A DNA stretch of 64,000 bases from Liquidambar formosana (lineage: Eukaryota > Streptophyta > Magnoliopsida > Saxifragales > Altingiaceae). A model generated the notes under the pieces. That model saw only the letters and a list, made by a program, of their open reading frames with translations, was not told the origin of the DNA and did not search any database. Where the stretch lies: positions 29,189,763 to 29,253,762 of the forward strand of contig CM077832.1 in the NCBI GenBank assembly GCA_039720395.1, written 5' to 3'. This document shows positions 45,640-56,101 of the stretch, piece by piece. The position numbers were made by a program, and so were the translations under genes. Numbering within the stretch: the stretch's first letter is position 1; the number at the start of each line of letters is the position of its first letter.

Positions 45640-45899
45640 TTCGGCCGCATCATCAGCCATCAACTCGACCCACACTCTGGCCAATCAGTATCCAAAACCG
45701 GTGAGTCTTTTTCCCTTTTTCCTCTTCTGGTTCTTGTTAAAGGTTGACTGAGTTGGGGTTTTGACGATTTTTGTTTTTGGTGTTAGAGATGCAAAGGGTA
45801 ACTTTGCTGTTTGCTATCGGAGAGACCAAGCGAGGGTGCGACTTGTTCAGCCAGAGAAGGAATACCAGTATTGGAAATGGCAGCCCCATGGCTGTTCCT
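45640..45899 (+). pseudogene. Exon-like captured segment in CACTA
   Basis: An open segment ends at CCG|GTGAGT near 45699. After an intron-like stretch ending TTAG (45786), a frame reads DAKGNFAVCYRRDQARVRLV and YQYWKWQPHGCSSCQ up to a possible donor. The Y-x2-W-K-W-Q-P-x-G-C string weakly resembles TBL-type polysaccharide acetyltransferases; this is not secure. A third exon-like piece ends near 46257 with CAG|GTGAG. Confidence 0.3.
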
Positions 45900-46539
45900 C
45901 TTGCCAGGTTTGCTTTTAGTTTGAGTTTCTTGGTCCTTGCCCTGTTTTTGCTATATTTTTTGGGGGTTTATCCTAGATTTTGGCTGTCAATGGGTGTGTT
46001 TTTTGGGGGGTGCTGTTTCTCTGATTTACTTCTTGAATTCCAAATACAACACTTAACATGAGCATGATAAATTTACGGTTGTGGTTCTATGCTGTCTATT
46101 CCCTCTATAATCATAGTGTGTTATTCTTTTCAAATTTTGTGGGTTATACATAAAACAACCGCCATCAAGCACTTCAATTTCTGGTTATGATCATGAACTG
46201 GAATGGGCAGAATACAAAATCAAAGAAATCAACATGTTTACTTGCGGACAAGTATCAACAGGTGAGTTCTTTAACAGTTGCAGAAAATTTGGTTATTGAA
46301 TTCCTCTTTGAAAATATGAAGTATACTGATTAATATTTCCTTGTGGGGGGAAAAAAATTATATCTTAGTTTTGGTGATCGGATTGTTTTCTTCTGAATAT
46401 CCCTTATGATTAGTCTGCAGATTGGCTTTTTCCCCAATGAGAGGGCATTTTGTTTAAGGTACCAGACTGCTGGCATGTTAGAAACTGTGTTAAGGCAAGG
46501 GGTACTAGGGGAAGATGACAATGGAGAAGAATCACCCAA

Positions 46540-48950
46540 GTAAGTTGTACTTTGAAAAACGTTATGGGTCTGAGTGAATTGATAATTTTTTTAATAGTAG
46601 TTATGATACTATGTAATAATTTAGTTCTCTCCCTATAATGAGTCTGGAAGTGTGCCGCATTGGGTGGAGATGGTTTCAAAACTCCCACTCATGTTTTTGT
46701 TTCTGTCTCTATTTAAGTAATGTAAAAAATGAGATGAATAGGGGCCCCCATGGCCAGTAAAAAAGAAGCTTCCTAACACATACTATGAGGTAATGCATGC
46801 TGCATAATAAGGCCAGCAGCTACTCCATAAAGTTTGGTTTTTTTTTTTTTTTTTCTTTTCAAAATCATAATAGAACAAGTCTAGGGATGTAGTGGATAAT
46901 ATGAGATGCATGATGTTCATTCCCATACATATCATGTTATGAAAGACTTCAATGGTAATTTCAATGCAAACACAAGCATAATTAGAGTGTTTGAACTTTG
47001 AAACCATCCCTGGGATTTACTTTCTTGGAAGTATCAAACATGACCTAGACGATTGGTAGGTGAGGGGGTCCATGCTCTTTAGCAAACTCTGTGATTAGCT
47101 CTGCCATGAGTGCCTTTTGTTGATGTTGATGAGCTTTCATCTTCAAGCAATAATAATTCCATGATATTCTCAAAATATAGGGTTTTTAATAATTCTTTCG
47201 TGTTTTGCCTTGAAAAAAAATAGTATTTTTCATCACATTTGTAATAAATTTAATTTGTTTGCATGCTAAGTATTTTTTTTTAGGATATCATGAATTGATA
47301 CTGGAGAGATTTATAGGTTTTCTTTTTGCATGGAGGAACTCTGGAAAACTAGAGTTTCGTGCCCTTTGATAGATTTTTGGATGGTTTGAATTTATGATGT
47401 AGCTTTGCCTTTGGGGCTTTTTCTTTGTTGGCTTTAGGGCCTTTTGTATACCCAGCGTGTACTGGGCTTTCACCTTTGGTTTTTTCAATAATATTTTACT
47501 TAATCCAAAAAATAGAAAAATAATAAAAATTTCTTACTATCATTGTGATTATGGTTCCATTTAGTTATGGGTTTGTGCCAATTTTTGGGGTTTATTGGGA
47601 TTATGTCTTTAGCTGCCATTGGGTATTTGGGTGTGGTTTTATGGGAAGGTTTTAATGGCATGTTCATATATTGGATCATAGAAACCATAAGGGTTTATGA
47701 AACCCAAAGCTGTGTAACATGTTTTGATAACAGCCATAAAAACCGTCATCTTCTTTTGAGTGCTGTGATCAGAGTTCTTAGCGAAAAATTTTGGGCCTTA
47801 TATGCTTAGAAAGCTCTTCGAATCAGCTTTCCAACGCAACAAACAGTGCCTTAATCGGATTTTTGTAGCTCAAGATATATGTGTTTTACTACAGGCTGTT
47901 CAGGTAGACTGCACTGTGCGGGATTAATGCAATCAGCATGTTATGGCTTGTTGGATGAGAATCAAGCCACATATGGGGCTCCAATCTTCACCATAGGGAT
48001 TGTCCTTGATCGTGGAGGATTATACAAGGTCATTTGTGGCCATAGAACTCAAGGGCTGTTTGCCAAAAACCCCAAAACTTGGACTACCATAGCAGATTTT
48101 CGCGCACAACATGAATGTCATGGCAGCTGCTTGTATTATTTTCTCATTCAAAGTCATGGACATCTTCTTTTGACAGCCCCTAAATACATTACATGAATAA
48201 AATAAGGGGAAGTTGAATGAGAAGTAATATAAGAATAGAATGATGGAAGTGGGTGAGTTGGTGGATGTAATATTTATGGAGATGAAATGTTTTGAGACCA
48301 CCAAGGCCACGAGAAGCATGGCTGATGCTTCATATGGTAGGCCCCTTAATCATTTAAAGTCCCTCTTCTTAACATAGTGATTCCTCTTACAAGCTTATTT
48401 TGAAATGTTTGGGTCCTTTTTTTTTTTTTTTTTTTGCATGTTTCGTAGAACTGATGCAGAGGTAAATTTGTGTTAATTTTGAGTTTATTCTTGATACTGA
48501 TAAATAAAAAATGAATATTAATTATTGGTTTTTTTGTTTCAGGACTATAGTTAAGCTATCTCACTAGGTCTCATAGTCGATGAGAATGAGCTGTATTGCT
48601 AAGAGGTGCATGGAAGACTGATGCCAGAAGCATGTTTTGATGTTACATACCCTATTTTTTACTTTATTGTAGCATCTATAGGATTTTGTTAGTTCACTTG
48701 ACAAACAACTTAAACTGTGTGAATGTATGAATATTTATGGGATCATATTCAAATCATATATAAATGGATGGTGGTCTTGACTTTTGATTCATTAATGATT
48801 ATGGACTTGTTTCATTTGTTAGCTTGTGAAATATATATATGTCCTATTACTATTTGAAAAGCAGGAATCAAAGTGAAATTAACTTGAATGTGTGTATTTA
48901 AATTAGTTTTTATTGCGCTCATTTTATGCTATAAAAAGGTTGATGTAAAT
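46540..48950. other. CACTA interior, nothing recognised
   Basis: T tracts near 46838 and 48418. An open frame at 47879-48196 has no recognised family. Confidence 0.5.
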
Positions 48951-48955
48951 GAGTT

Positions 48956-49300
48956 ATAGACGGCGTGCAATACACGTCGTTAATAAGTTATTTACGACGC
49001 ACATTGTAGGTCGTAAATAATATAGGCATCCCAATGATATGGTTTTACATGACGTGAATTGTAAGTCGTGAATAAGTTATTCACGACGTGCATTGTACGT
49101 CGTGAATAAGTTATTCACGACTTGCAATGCGTGTCGTAAATAACGTATTCACAACTTGCAATACGCGTCGTAAATAATGTATTCACGACGTATATTGTAC
49201 GTCGTAAATGTGCCCGGACTTTCCACGGCATCGCGATGCACGACATGCGCCTGTGCGTCGTAAAAGGCCTTTCACGACGTGCTTCGCACGTCGTAAAAAG
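48956..49300. repeat. CACTA right subterminal hairpins
   Basis: Nine consecutive imperfect palindromes such as ACGACGTGC..GTACGTCGT separated by AATAAGTTATT-like spacers, ending 17 bp before the right TIR. Confidence 0.9.
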
Positions 49301-49566
49301 CCTTTTTTGTTGTAGTGTTGGTTAGTGATGGATGGAAGGGAATAGTTAGTCTAACAGTGAAAGGAAAAGTTTGTTTTTTGTAGGCAGCGTGATAGCTGCT
49401 ATATATATAGTTTGACTGACATTTTTGTATACCAATAGATATAATGGTGTATGTAAATATTGAACTGATGCAGTATCTAGTTTGTTAAATATAAAAGTAT
49501 GTTTTATTATAAATTTTCGTGAACATATAATGTGTGTAGAAATTTATTTTCTTTTCTTTATAGAAT

Positions 49567-50497
49567 ATGGCAAGAGAAACTGGAAACCAAATCCCTCAAA
49601 ACGATCAACCCAATGGGCTTGTAGGAATGTTTGGAGCATTTTTAGAAAGGATGGAAAGAAATGAGCAGCAAAACTCAAATCATAATCAGAATGGTTTGAT
49701 TAAACAATTTCGTGAGTTGGGTCCTAAGGAGTTTAATGGGACAGAAAATGCTGAAAAGGCAGAATAATGGATACAACACTTAGAAGATATTTATGAAGTG
49801 CTACATTGTTCAGAGGTGCAAAAGAAGCGATTGGACAGTTTTTCAGTTAATAGCTGATGCTTGAAACTAGTAGGGATCAATAAAGAGCACTATTGGAAAA
49901 GAGTGCAAGCACTATGACTTGGGAAGTGTTCAAGAAGAAGTTTCTAGATAAGTCTTTTCTAGAAACAAAAAAGATAAAAAGAGAAATAGATTTTTTGAAT
50001 CTGAAACAAGAAGGAATGTCAGTAACTGAGTATTAAAATAAGTTTGAAACTTTGCCTCATTTTGGTTCCCATCTAATTAGTACTCCAGAGTGTCATGCTC
50101 ATTATTTTGCTTAAGGTTTTATACCCTCAATTTGAAAAATGGTGATTGTTGATTCAACAAAGACCTATGAAAAGATTATTGAAGAAACATTGAAGCTAGA
50201 AGGTAATGATCGAGAATTCAAAAAGGAAACAGAACAGAGGAACAAAGGAAAGAACACACGCAAAGGAAACCATTCGGGAAGGGGACAAGGAGTGCCAACT
50301 TAGAAAAGACAAAGGACTAATACAGGAGCACAAAGGAATACTTCTGCATCACATACAGAAGATGCCAATAGACTTAAGGGCGCTTATTTTAATTGTGGTA
50401 AGATAGGGACATTATGTGCAAGACTGCACCCAACCTCATAACGTAACATGCTTTAATTGTGGAGAAAAGGGACATATCAATCAAGATTGTAAGAAAC
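49567..50497 (+). pseudogene. Gypsy C gag, decayed
   Basis: Starts MARETGNQIPQND; the capsid-like part reads FRELGPKEFNGTENAEKAE, WIQHLEDIYEVLHCSEVQKK and KRVQAL. Near 49855-49872 three tryptophan positions read TGA, TAG, TAG. The C-terminus has two CCHC knuckles: FNCGKIGHYVQDC with a frameshift, and CFNCGEKGHINQDC. The reading frame is cut by the family-A LTR at 50498, target gaaac. Confidence 0.88.
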
Positions 50498-52239
50498 TGT
50501 AACGACTCGAAATGGGGACCGTTAGTATATAGTAAGAAGATCAATTTTAAAGCCAATTTTTGGTGGATGTTTAATAAAAATAATTCTTTTGAAAACATTT
50601 TTGGAAAATCTGGCATGGTCCCGTTTGTAAATAGGACATACCAAGTTATCGACTAATCAAAAACCTGTAGAAAACCCATTTATAATCATTTTCAACCATC
50701 CACACAATATTCCAAAAATAAATAAAACTACAAGCTGTATCGTAGTCACATGGGTCTCATCCATATCTGCATCCACTACTTATCTATCTGTTACAGGACA
50801 TGAATTAAAATTTATACATGCCTAGGCTCAAAGCCGAAATAAAATACAATGATCTTCTATATGAATGCATGCATGTTGATGTGCTTCCCAATCCCAGGTC
50901 AAGCTTTATTTTGAAAATATGACCTGCAATAAAAACTGTGGGGGTATGAGCTGTACGCTCAGTAGGAAACATTTCTCAAAATAACCCAAGGTTTTAAAAA
51001 CCATAATTTATATACTTTTCCAAAGCCCTGCAAAACCGTTGATTAGTTTGCAATATAATTTTTCAGTGAATAAAACTGATACAAGTATAAAGAAATAACT
51101 GCAGAAGTTAAATCATTAAATACCAACACCCCTTTTTCTTTTTAAAGAGGTAAGAAATAATTCAAGTTATTTATTATCAAAATCATCATTTTACAAATGA
51201 ATTAACCATCATTTTCTGATATCATATGACGGCCTTATAAGCCAATAACCATCATCCGCCATATCTGGCAATCCATAACATCAGTCTTTCAAACTGATAA
51301 ATCTTCCCTAGGTCATGTGGGGCCCTCGCGCAGCGGAAAATAAGGGGAAACACTATGGATCCTACCTAGGTCCAGAAAGTAACCCCATCATGAGGAAACA
51401 CTATGATCCTACTTGGACCAGAAAGTAACCTCATATTCGGGCACGTAGCCCAGGACTAAAGGATAGGAAGACACGGCAAGACGTCCCGTTCCTTTGGGAC
51501 CGCAGTAATCCTGTCTCCAGTAGCCCTCATCATCATATCCATATCATCACCATTTATCTTTTCCTTTACCAATTTCATAATTTCCACATAAACCGGAAAA
51601 TTGTATATAAATTTTCCAAAAACCACATAATAGGTTTGTGCTTTGAAAACCATATGAAATAACTCCATATATCATGGTAATCATTTCCCAACCATTTTTC
51701 ACAATAATGGTTTCAAAACATTTATATAAAAGTGACCCCCAATATTTGATTGAAAGCATTTAACCCAATAGGTTATCAAAATCAACCCATTGTACCCCAA
51801 ATCATATGAGGGTTTGAAATATAACATGCATATAACCAAATAGGGTATAATACAAAACCCTAGATTTTCTAAAATTTATCAAAACCCATAAAATATGCCC
51901 ACATGCATGATATTTATGCAAAGAATGCCAAATACATGTGTTTTTACATGATTTGAACCCAAAAACCCCCATGCATCAATGGTTTAAATTGAGAAAATGT
52001 CCCCTACCTCAAAATAGGTGAAGAAAATGCAAACTCCATGCCATAGACGTGTAGATCGACCAAGAAATACAAGATCTGCGCTTGCCAGCGTCGGATCGGA
52101 GCTCCGGTGCTCCGGCGAACCACCGTCGACTTCTTCCCTACTCTCTCTCTCTCTCCTTCCTCTCTCCTTTTCTATTGGCTGAGAAAATGGGTGAGGAACC
52201 CTCTAGAAGGTGGGTTTTATAGGAAACATAAGGGAGGGG
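50498..52239 (-). mobile_element. Family-A LTR, antisense, truncated by copia
   Basis: Plus strand starts TGTAACGACTCG, the inverse of the A terminus. It aligns with 450-2295 throughout. It is interrupted at 52239 by the copia element; its remaining ~300 bp (the U3 part) must lie beyond 64000. Confidence 0.88.
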
Positions 52240-53566
52240 TGTTGTCCCAAGTGAATAACCCTAGAGGGGGGGTGAATAGGGTTATAAGCCAATTAAAAAA
52301 ATTATAGCAATCTAAACTCAGATTATTGCAAGCAAGATTAAATGTAAGACAATGCAATAATAAAGAGATTAAGGGAAAGAGAATGCAAACGATATAACGA
52401 GGTTCGGCCTCCCGCCTACGTCCTCGCCTCAAGAGTGCGCTTGAGGATTCACCAATCCACTATCACTCTCCTTCAAGGTGGAGCAGCAAACCTTTACAAC
52501 TTGAGTGTTCTTCACCAACACTTAGCCAAATGCACTCTTCTCAAGTGCTTACAAGTAAGGGTATTCACAACCCTTTTGATACAAAGTATTTGGAGATGAT
52601 TTTGTGCTCAAAGAAAGTTCTCTCAAAGAGTAAATACACAGGAATTCAAAGCACACTACAGCTATTGATTGATTTCAATGAATGCTCACAAGAGGAATTA
52701 GGGCTTGTAATTGATTTTCTTGTTTTAGCTCAATGAATGCTCATAAATGAGCTCAAGCCTTGTATTTATACTCAAGGGGTCCATACTAGCCGTTCTGGAA
52801 CAATAAATGCCGGGAAAAGAAGTTTGGTGGGCAATAAATGCTTCAAATGTCCGTTAAAAAACTAGCCGTTATAACTTTCCCGAGGATTTCAGCCGGTTGA
52901 AAAATCTTTCAGCCGTCTGAAATATCCCTTTCAGCCGTCTGAGTGAGGCTACTGAATATTTCAGAGAGGTTAACTTTTGGCATATGAGCAAGCCTGCTCC
53001 TTCAGCCGTCTGATCATACTTTCAGCCGGCTTAAAGTGACATTTCAGCTGGCTCAAAGAGCCGTCTGAAAATTCCAGAGAACAGTCATTCCCAAGGGAAG
53101 CATTTTCAGCCTGCTGAGTCCTTTCAGCCTGCTGAAACACCATTTTCAGCCAGCTGAAACATTGTTTCAGCCATCTAAAAATCCCTATTTTCAGACAAGT
53201 TTAAACATTCAGTCCATTTGAAAGATAGGTCATTTTTAGGCCTTTAAGATCATTGAATTTTCGATGTTTTAAGCCCTCTCAACTGGTGAGCAAGAATTGA
53301 AATTAATCTTACAAGGTTTTCCTAGAATTGTCACAAATTGACTTGTGATAAAGCTTGATTGCTCTTGAACAATTGATGGATCCATTGCGCTGCTTACTCA
53401 ACATCTTTGCTTGTTTGTTTATGCATTTTGATCCTTAATGTTTTGAACCATTTAGCGGTTTTGATACCTGTCTAGATTCATCACTTAAATGCTCATTAGT
53501 CCTTTAAACATCTTATTATGTATTGTTATCATCAAAACCTCGGGGATTAATCCTCTTAGGCCAACA
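52240..53566 (-). mobile_element. Copia (SIRE/Maximus-like) 3' LTR
   Basis: 1327 bp, TGTTGGCC...GGGACAACA on the minus strand. Its terminal 43 bp are repeated exactly at 63958-64000. It contains the palindrome cluster (52875-53190) and downstream a TATAAATA (about 52766-52774). The flank agggg (52235-52239) is one half of the expected target duplication. Confidence 0.92.
52875..53190 (-). repeat. Copia U3 palindrome cluster
   Basis: About twelve TTTCAGCCGGCTGAAA-like words with cores CCGG, CCGT, CTGG, CTGC, CAGC or CATC, 100-420 bp upstream of the LTR TATA box. Confidence 0.88.
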
Positions 53567-53580
53567 ATCTCCCCCTTTTT
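53567..53580 (-). other. Polypurine tract of the copia element
   Basis: AAAAAGGGGGAGAT abuts the 3' LTR. Similar GGGGGAGA words recur at about 53641-53650 and 53920-53935. Confidence 0.85.
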
Positions 53581-54000
53581 GATGATGACAATCCATAGAT
53601 GTTTTAATGGGGTAAAATGCACAAATTTAAGAACAAATATTCTCCCCCTATCATTATGCATCATATAGATATGACATTAGAATTATTTAAGATGCATTAT
53701 GTATAAATTTCAACAAATCTCCATATATCCATGTTTAAGCGATCATAGAACTAATAATCAATATCCAATAAGATCCAAAAAGATTTCCATATATGTTAGC
53801 CATGTTGTAATACATCAGATAGATATCCAAAAAAAATTTCATAAATGTTTCATACAAAATTTCTCATATCCACAAAACAACATCTATCTAGTCATTTGTT
53901 AAACATCTATCTATAATTCATCTCCCCCTTTGTCATCGATCAAAAAGAGTCACAAGGGGAAGGCAGGGAGAGTGTCACTAAGTTTCTGAGCCATAGCTGC

Positions 54001-55457
54001 TTAAGCTTGCTTCACATCTCGAATGTCGCAGCCCATTTCGTCAAGCTTGTCATGGAACCCTTCCAGCTTGGTGGAGACAAAGGTCTTGAGGTCAGACATC
54101 TGCTGAGTCAAGATCAGGAACATGTCTCGGACAGAGGAGGGAGGAGCAGGAAGGAGCAGGAGTGAGAGGAGTGGATGGAGTAGTAGGAGGATCTGTCTGA
54201 GGAATAGTGGAGGAAGAGGGGGCAATAGAGGTGGTAGGATGGAGGTGGGATAGGGGGACCCTGTCCATCATGCAACACCTCGAAATCAGCATCATCCTCG
54301 GCGTCGAGTATTACTCCCTTCTTCATCCAAACTCCATTTACAAGAGTGTAATTTAACCAGCCCATGAAGGAGGAGTTGATTTTGTTGCGAAATGAGGGGT
54401 AAAAGACATCACCAACTGTGTGAGGGACCCCATAGTGATGGAAAAGAACAGTCAATGCAGCTCCATAGGGAAGGATACTTTTTCCTTCCATATCGGTGTC
54501 CTTCTTAGCAGCTTTGGAGGTCTTAGACTCATTCTTGGTTTTGTCTACACAAGACCGCATATGATAAAGCATCAAATGTCCCAAATTAATGGGTTTTCCA
54601 TTCAGAATGCACCAAAGCAATGCAATATCCATGTAAGTGACATGGTCTTTCCCGCCGCCTCGAGGCACAATGTTGTAGAATAGTATTTTGTGCAGCAAAT
54701 TGCATTCTAGAGAAAATTCCTTCAGACTTGGCTTATATGGTTCTGTGATGTCATCCCTACCCAAAATCTGCTTAAGTGCGGTGACATGATGAAAACCTTC
54801 AATCTGTGGCCAAGTATGCGTCTCGGTAATTACCACACCATCTTGAGGAGCATGAAAGAGTTCATTTAGCATCCGATCAGTGAGTTTCATGTGCTTTCCC
54901 TTGACATAGGAAGATGCTTGAGCAGGAGAAGGCATGGTGAAATGTGTATAAAATACTCGGACTAAAGTGTTAAAGCAAGGTTCAGAAATGGTGCAGAGAC
55001 GCAATAATCCCACATTTTCTAACAGAGAACAGATACGAAAGTGATGAGAATTTAGGAACACAGGGTCAACAATTTTGGGATAAATCACTTTCTTACTGTA
55101 GAATTTCTGTGCAAAGAGGGTGCCATGGGCGGGAGTGAGGTACATAGGAGGATCCACTGGTGCTTCAACCGTATTCCCATCGGAAGGTTCGTTGCCGGAA
55201 TCGTAGTTTGGATCGCCTGGGGGTACGCGATGTCGTGGAGCCCGTGGAGGAGAAGGATTTGGTTGAGGAAGAGGAGATGGCTGTGGCGCGAGTGGTGGAG
55301 GAGATGGGGGTTGTTCCTGCCTTGTCGCAATCCATTGAGATCGAGGTCGACTCCTATGAGTGTTAATGGCGGCGGATTTCTTGCGTGGAGGTTGGGAAGG
55401 TCCACCCTCATCGTCATGTGCACGCTTGGGAGGCTCTGCCTTCTTCGTTCGAGCCAT
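54001..55457 (-). CDS. Third ORF of the copia element (env-like position)
   Basis: An open frame of 447 codons from ATG 55457 to 54114, in the element's sense. The N-terminus is basic, rich in Pro/Arg/Lys (residues 1-90). A globular region follows (about 100-330) with HFRICSLLENVGLLRLC, SYVKGKHMKLTDRMLNELFH and LPYGAALTVLFHHYGVP. This resembles the 'putative plant transposon protein' domain; that match is from memory and needs a profile search. Two frame changes near 54250 and 54130 would extend it to a coiled-coil-like end (LTQQMSDLKTFVSTKLEGF) stopping at 54001. SIRE/Maximus elements carry an extra ORF in this place. No clear signal peptide or membrane segment in the main frame, so an envelope function is not supported. 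Confidence 0.75.
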
Positions 55458-55574
55458 ATAGGAGAGATTTTGGTGAAGGGGTTGAGTGTGAGTTAGGGTT
55501 TTGATCGTCGGAGAAGGGGAAAGGGAAAAGCCGCGAAGAGGAGTTTTGAAAAATCACTGTTTAGGGCTAGAAAA

Positions 55575-55587
55575 GGTTATATACCCC
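55575..55587 (-). promoter_or_regulatory. TATA-like box before the third ORF
   Basis: GGGGTATATAACC lies 118 bp upstream of the third ORF's ATG and immediately downstream of a palindrome cluster, copying the arrangement of the LTR promoter. Confidence 0.5.
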
Positions 55588-55589
55588 GA

Positions 55590-55940
55590 TATTTTCAGCC
55601 GGCTGAAAAATCTATCAGCCGTCTGAAAGCCCTCTTTCGGTCGGCTTGGATCTATTTCAGCCGGCTGAAACAGTCGTCTGAGAAATCCAGACAACCCTAA
55701 ATTTTGGAAACCCAAGGGACCCTCTTTCAACCGGCTGAATTCTTTTGTCAGCCGTCTTAAAGTCATCTTTCGGTCGTCTTCTCCACTTCTCAGCCGGCTG
55801 AAGCAAGCCGTCTGAAAAAGTCAGAGAGCACCCAAAAAAAATGTTCAAATTCAGGAGTTTCAGCCATCTGACTGAATGAGTCAGCCGTCTGAAAGAATTT
55901 TCAGTCGGCTGAAAGTTCCTTCAGCCGTCTGAAAATATCA
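55590..55940 (-). repeat. Internal palindrome cluster between pol and third ORF
   Basis: About fourteen CAGCCGGCTG / CAGCCGTCTGA words, including perfect TTTCAGCCGGCTGAAA near 55654, in the same style as the LTR cluster at 52875-53190. Confidence 0.88.
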
Positions 55941-55993
55941 GACAGAGAATTAAAGAGCATTTTAAAACAAGGAAAAGCATCATAATGATCATG

Positions 55994-56101
55994 TTAGCAA
56001 ATTTCATCATTTAAACACATCCCAAGTTCACGTTTAATGAAATTAAACCTATCCTCTTGAAGTGGTTTTGTAAAAATGTCCCCTAATTGATGTTCGGTAC
56101 C
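55994..56101 (-). CDS. Copia pol, C-terminal piece
   Basis: Continues the RNase H frame after the solo LTR: TEHQLGDIFTKPLQEDRFNF, then IKRELGM, stop at 55994. The last bases (gtacc) are the target duplication. Confidence 0.85.
   Translation of the reverse strand, partial: GTEHQLGDIFTKPLQEDRFNFIKRELGMCLNDEIC

Larger units (their letters stand above)
44746..49317. mobile_element. Non-autonomous CACTA element
   Basis: The TIRs CACTACAACAAAA are perfect at both ends, flanked by ttg (44743-44745 and 49318-49320). That is the 3-bp duplication expected of CACTA. The ends are built of subterminal hairpins (about 6 on the left and 9 on the right). No transposase ORF is present in 4572 bp. The interior holds exon-like segments with splice signals (45600-46550), so it may have captured host sequence. 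It interrupts the leader of gypsy C. Confidence 0.93.

Noticed and set aside
44763..49300. CRISPR-like array of palindromic repeats
   Set aside because: Repeats vary, spacers are not unique protospacer-like, and they are the subterminal repeats of a CACTA element in a plant genome.
54114..54260. Leu-rich membrane helix at the end of the third ORF
   Set aside because: The hydrophobic runs occur only in shifted frames of a CTC/CCT-rich stretch and are not supported by a consistent frame.
55085..55496. ORFs of 112 and 123 codons overlapping the third copia ORF
   Set aside because: They are other-frame shadows of the Pro/Arg-rich N-terminus of the third ORF.
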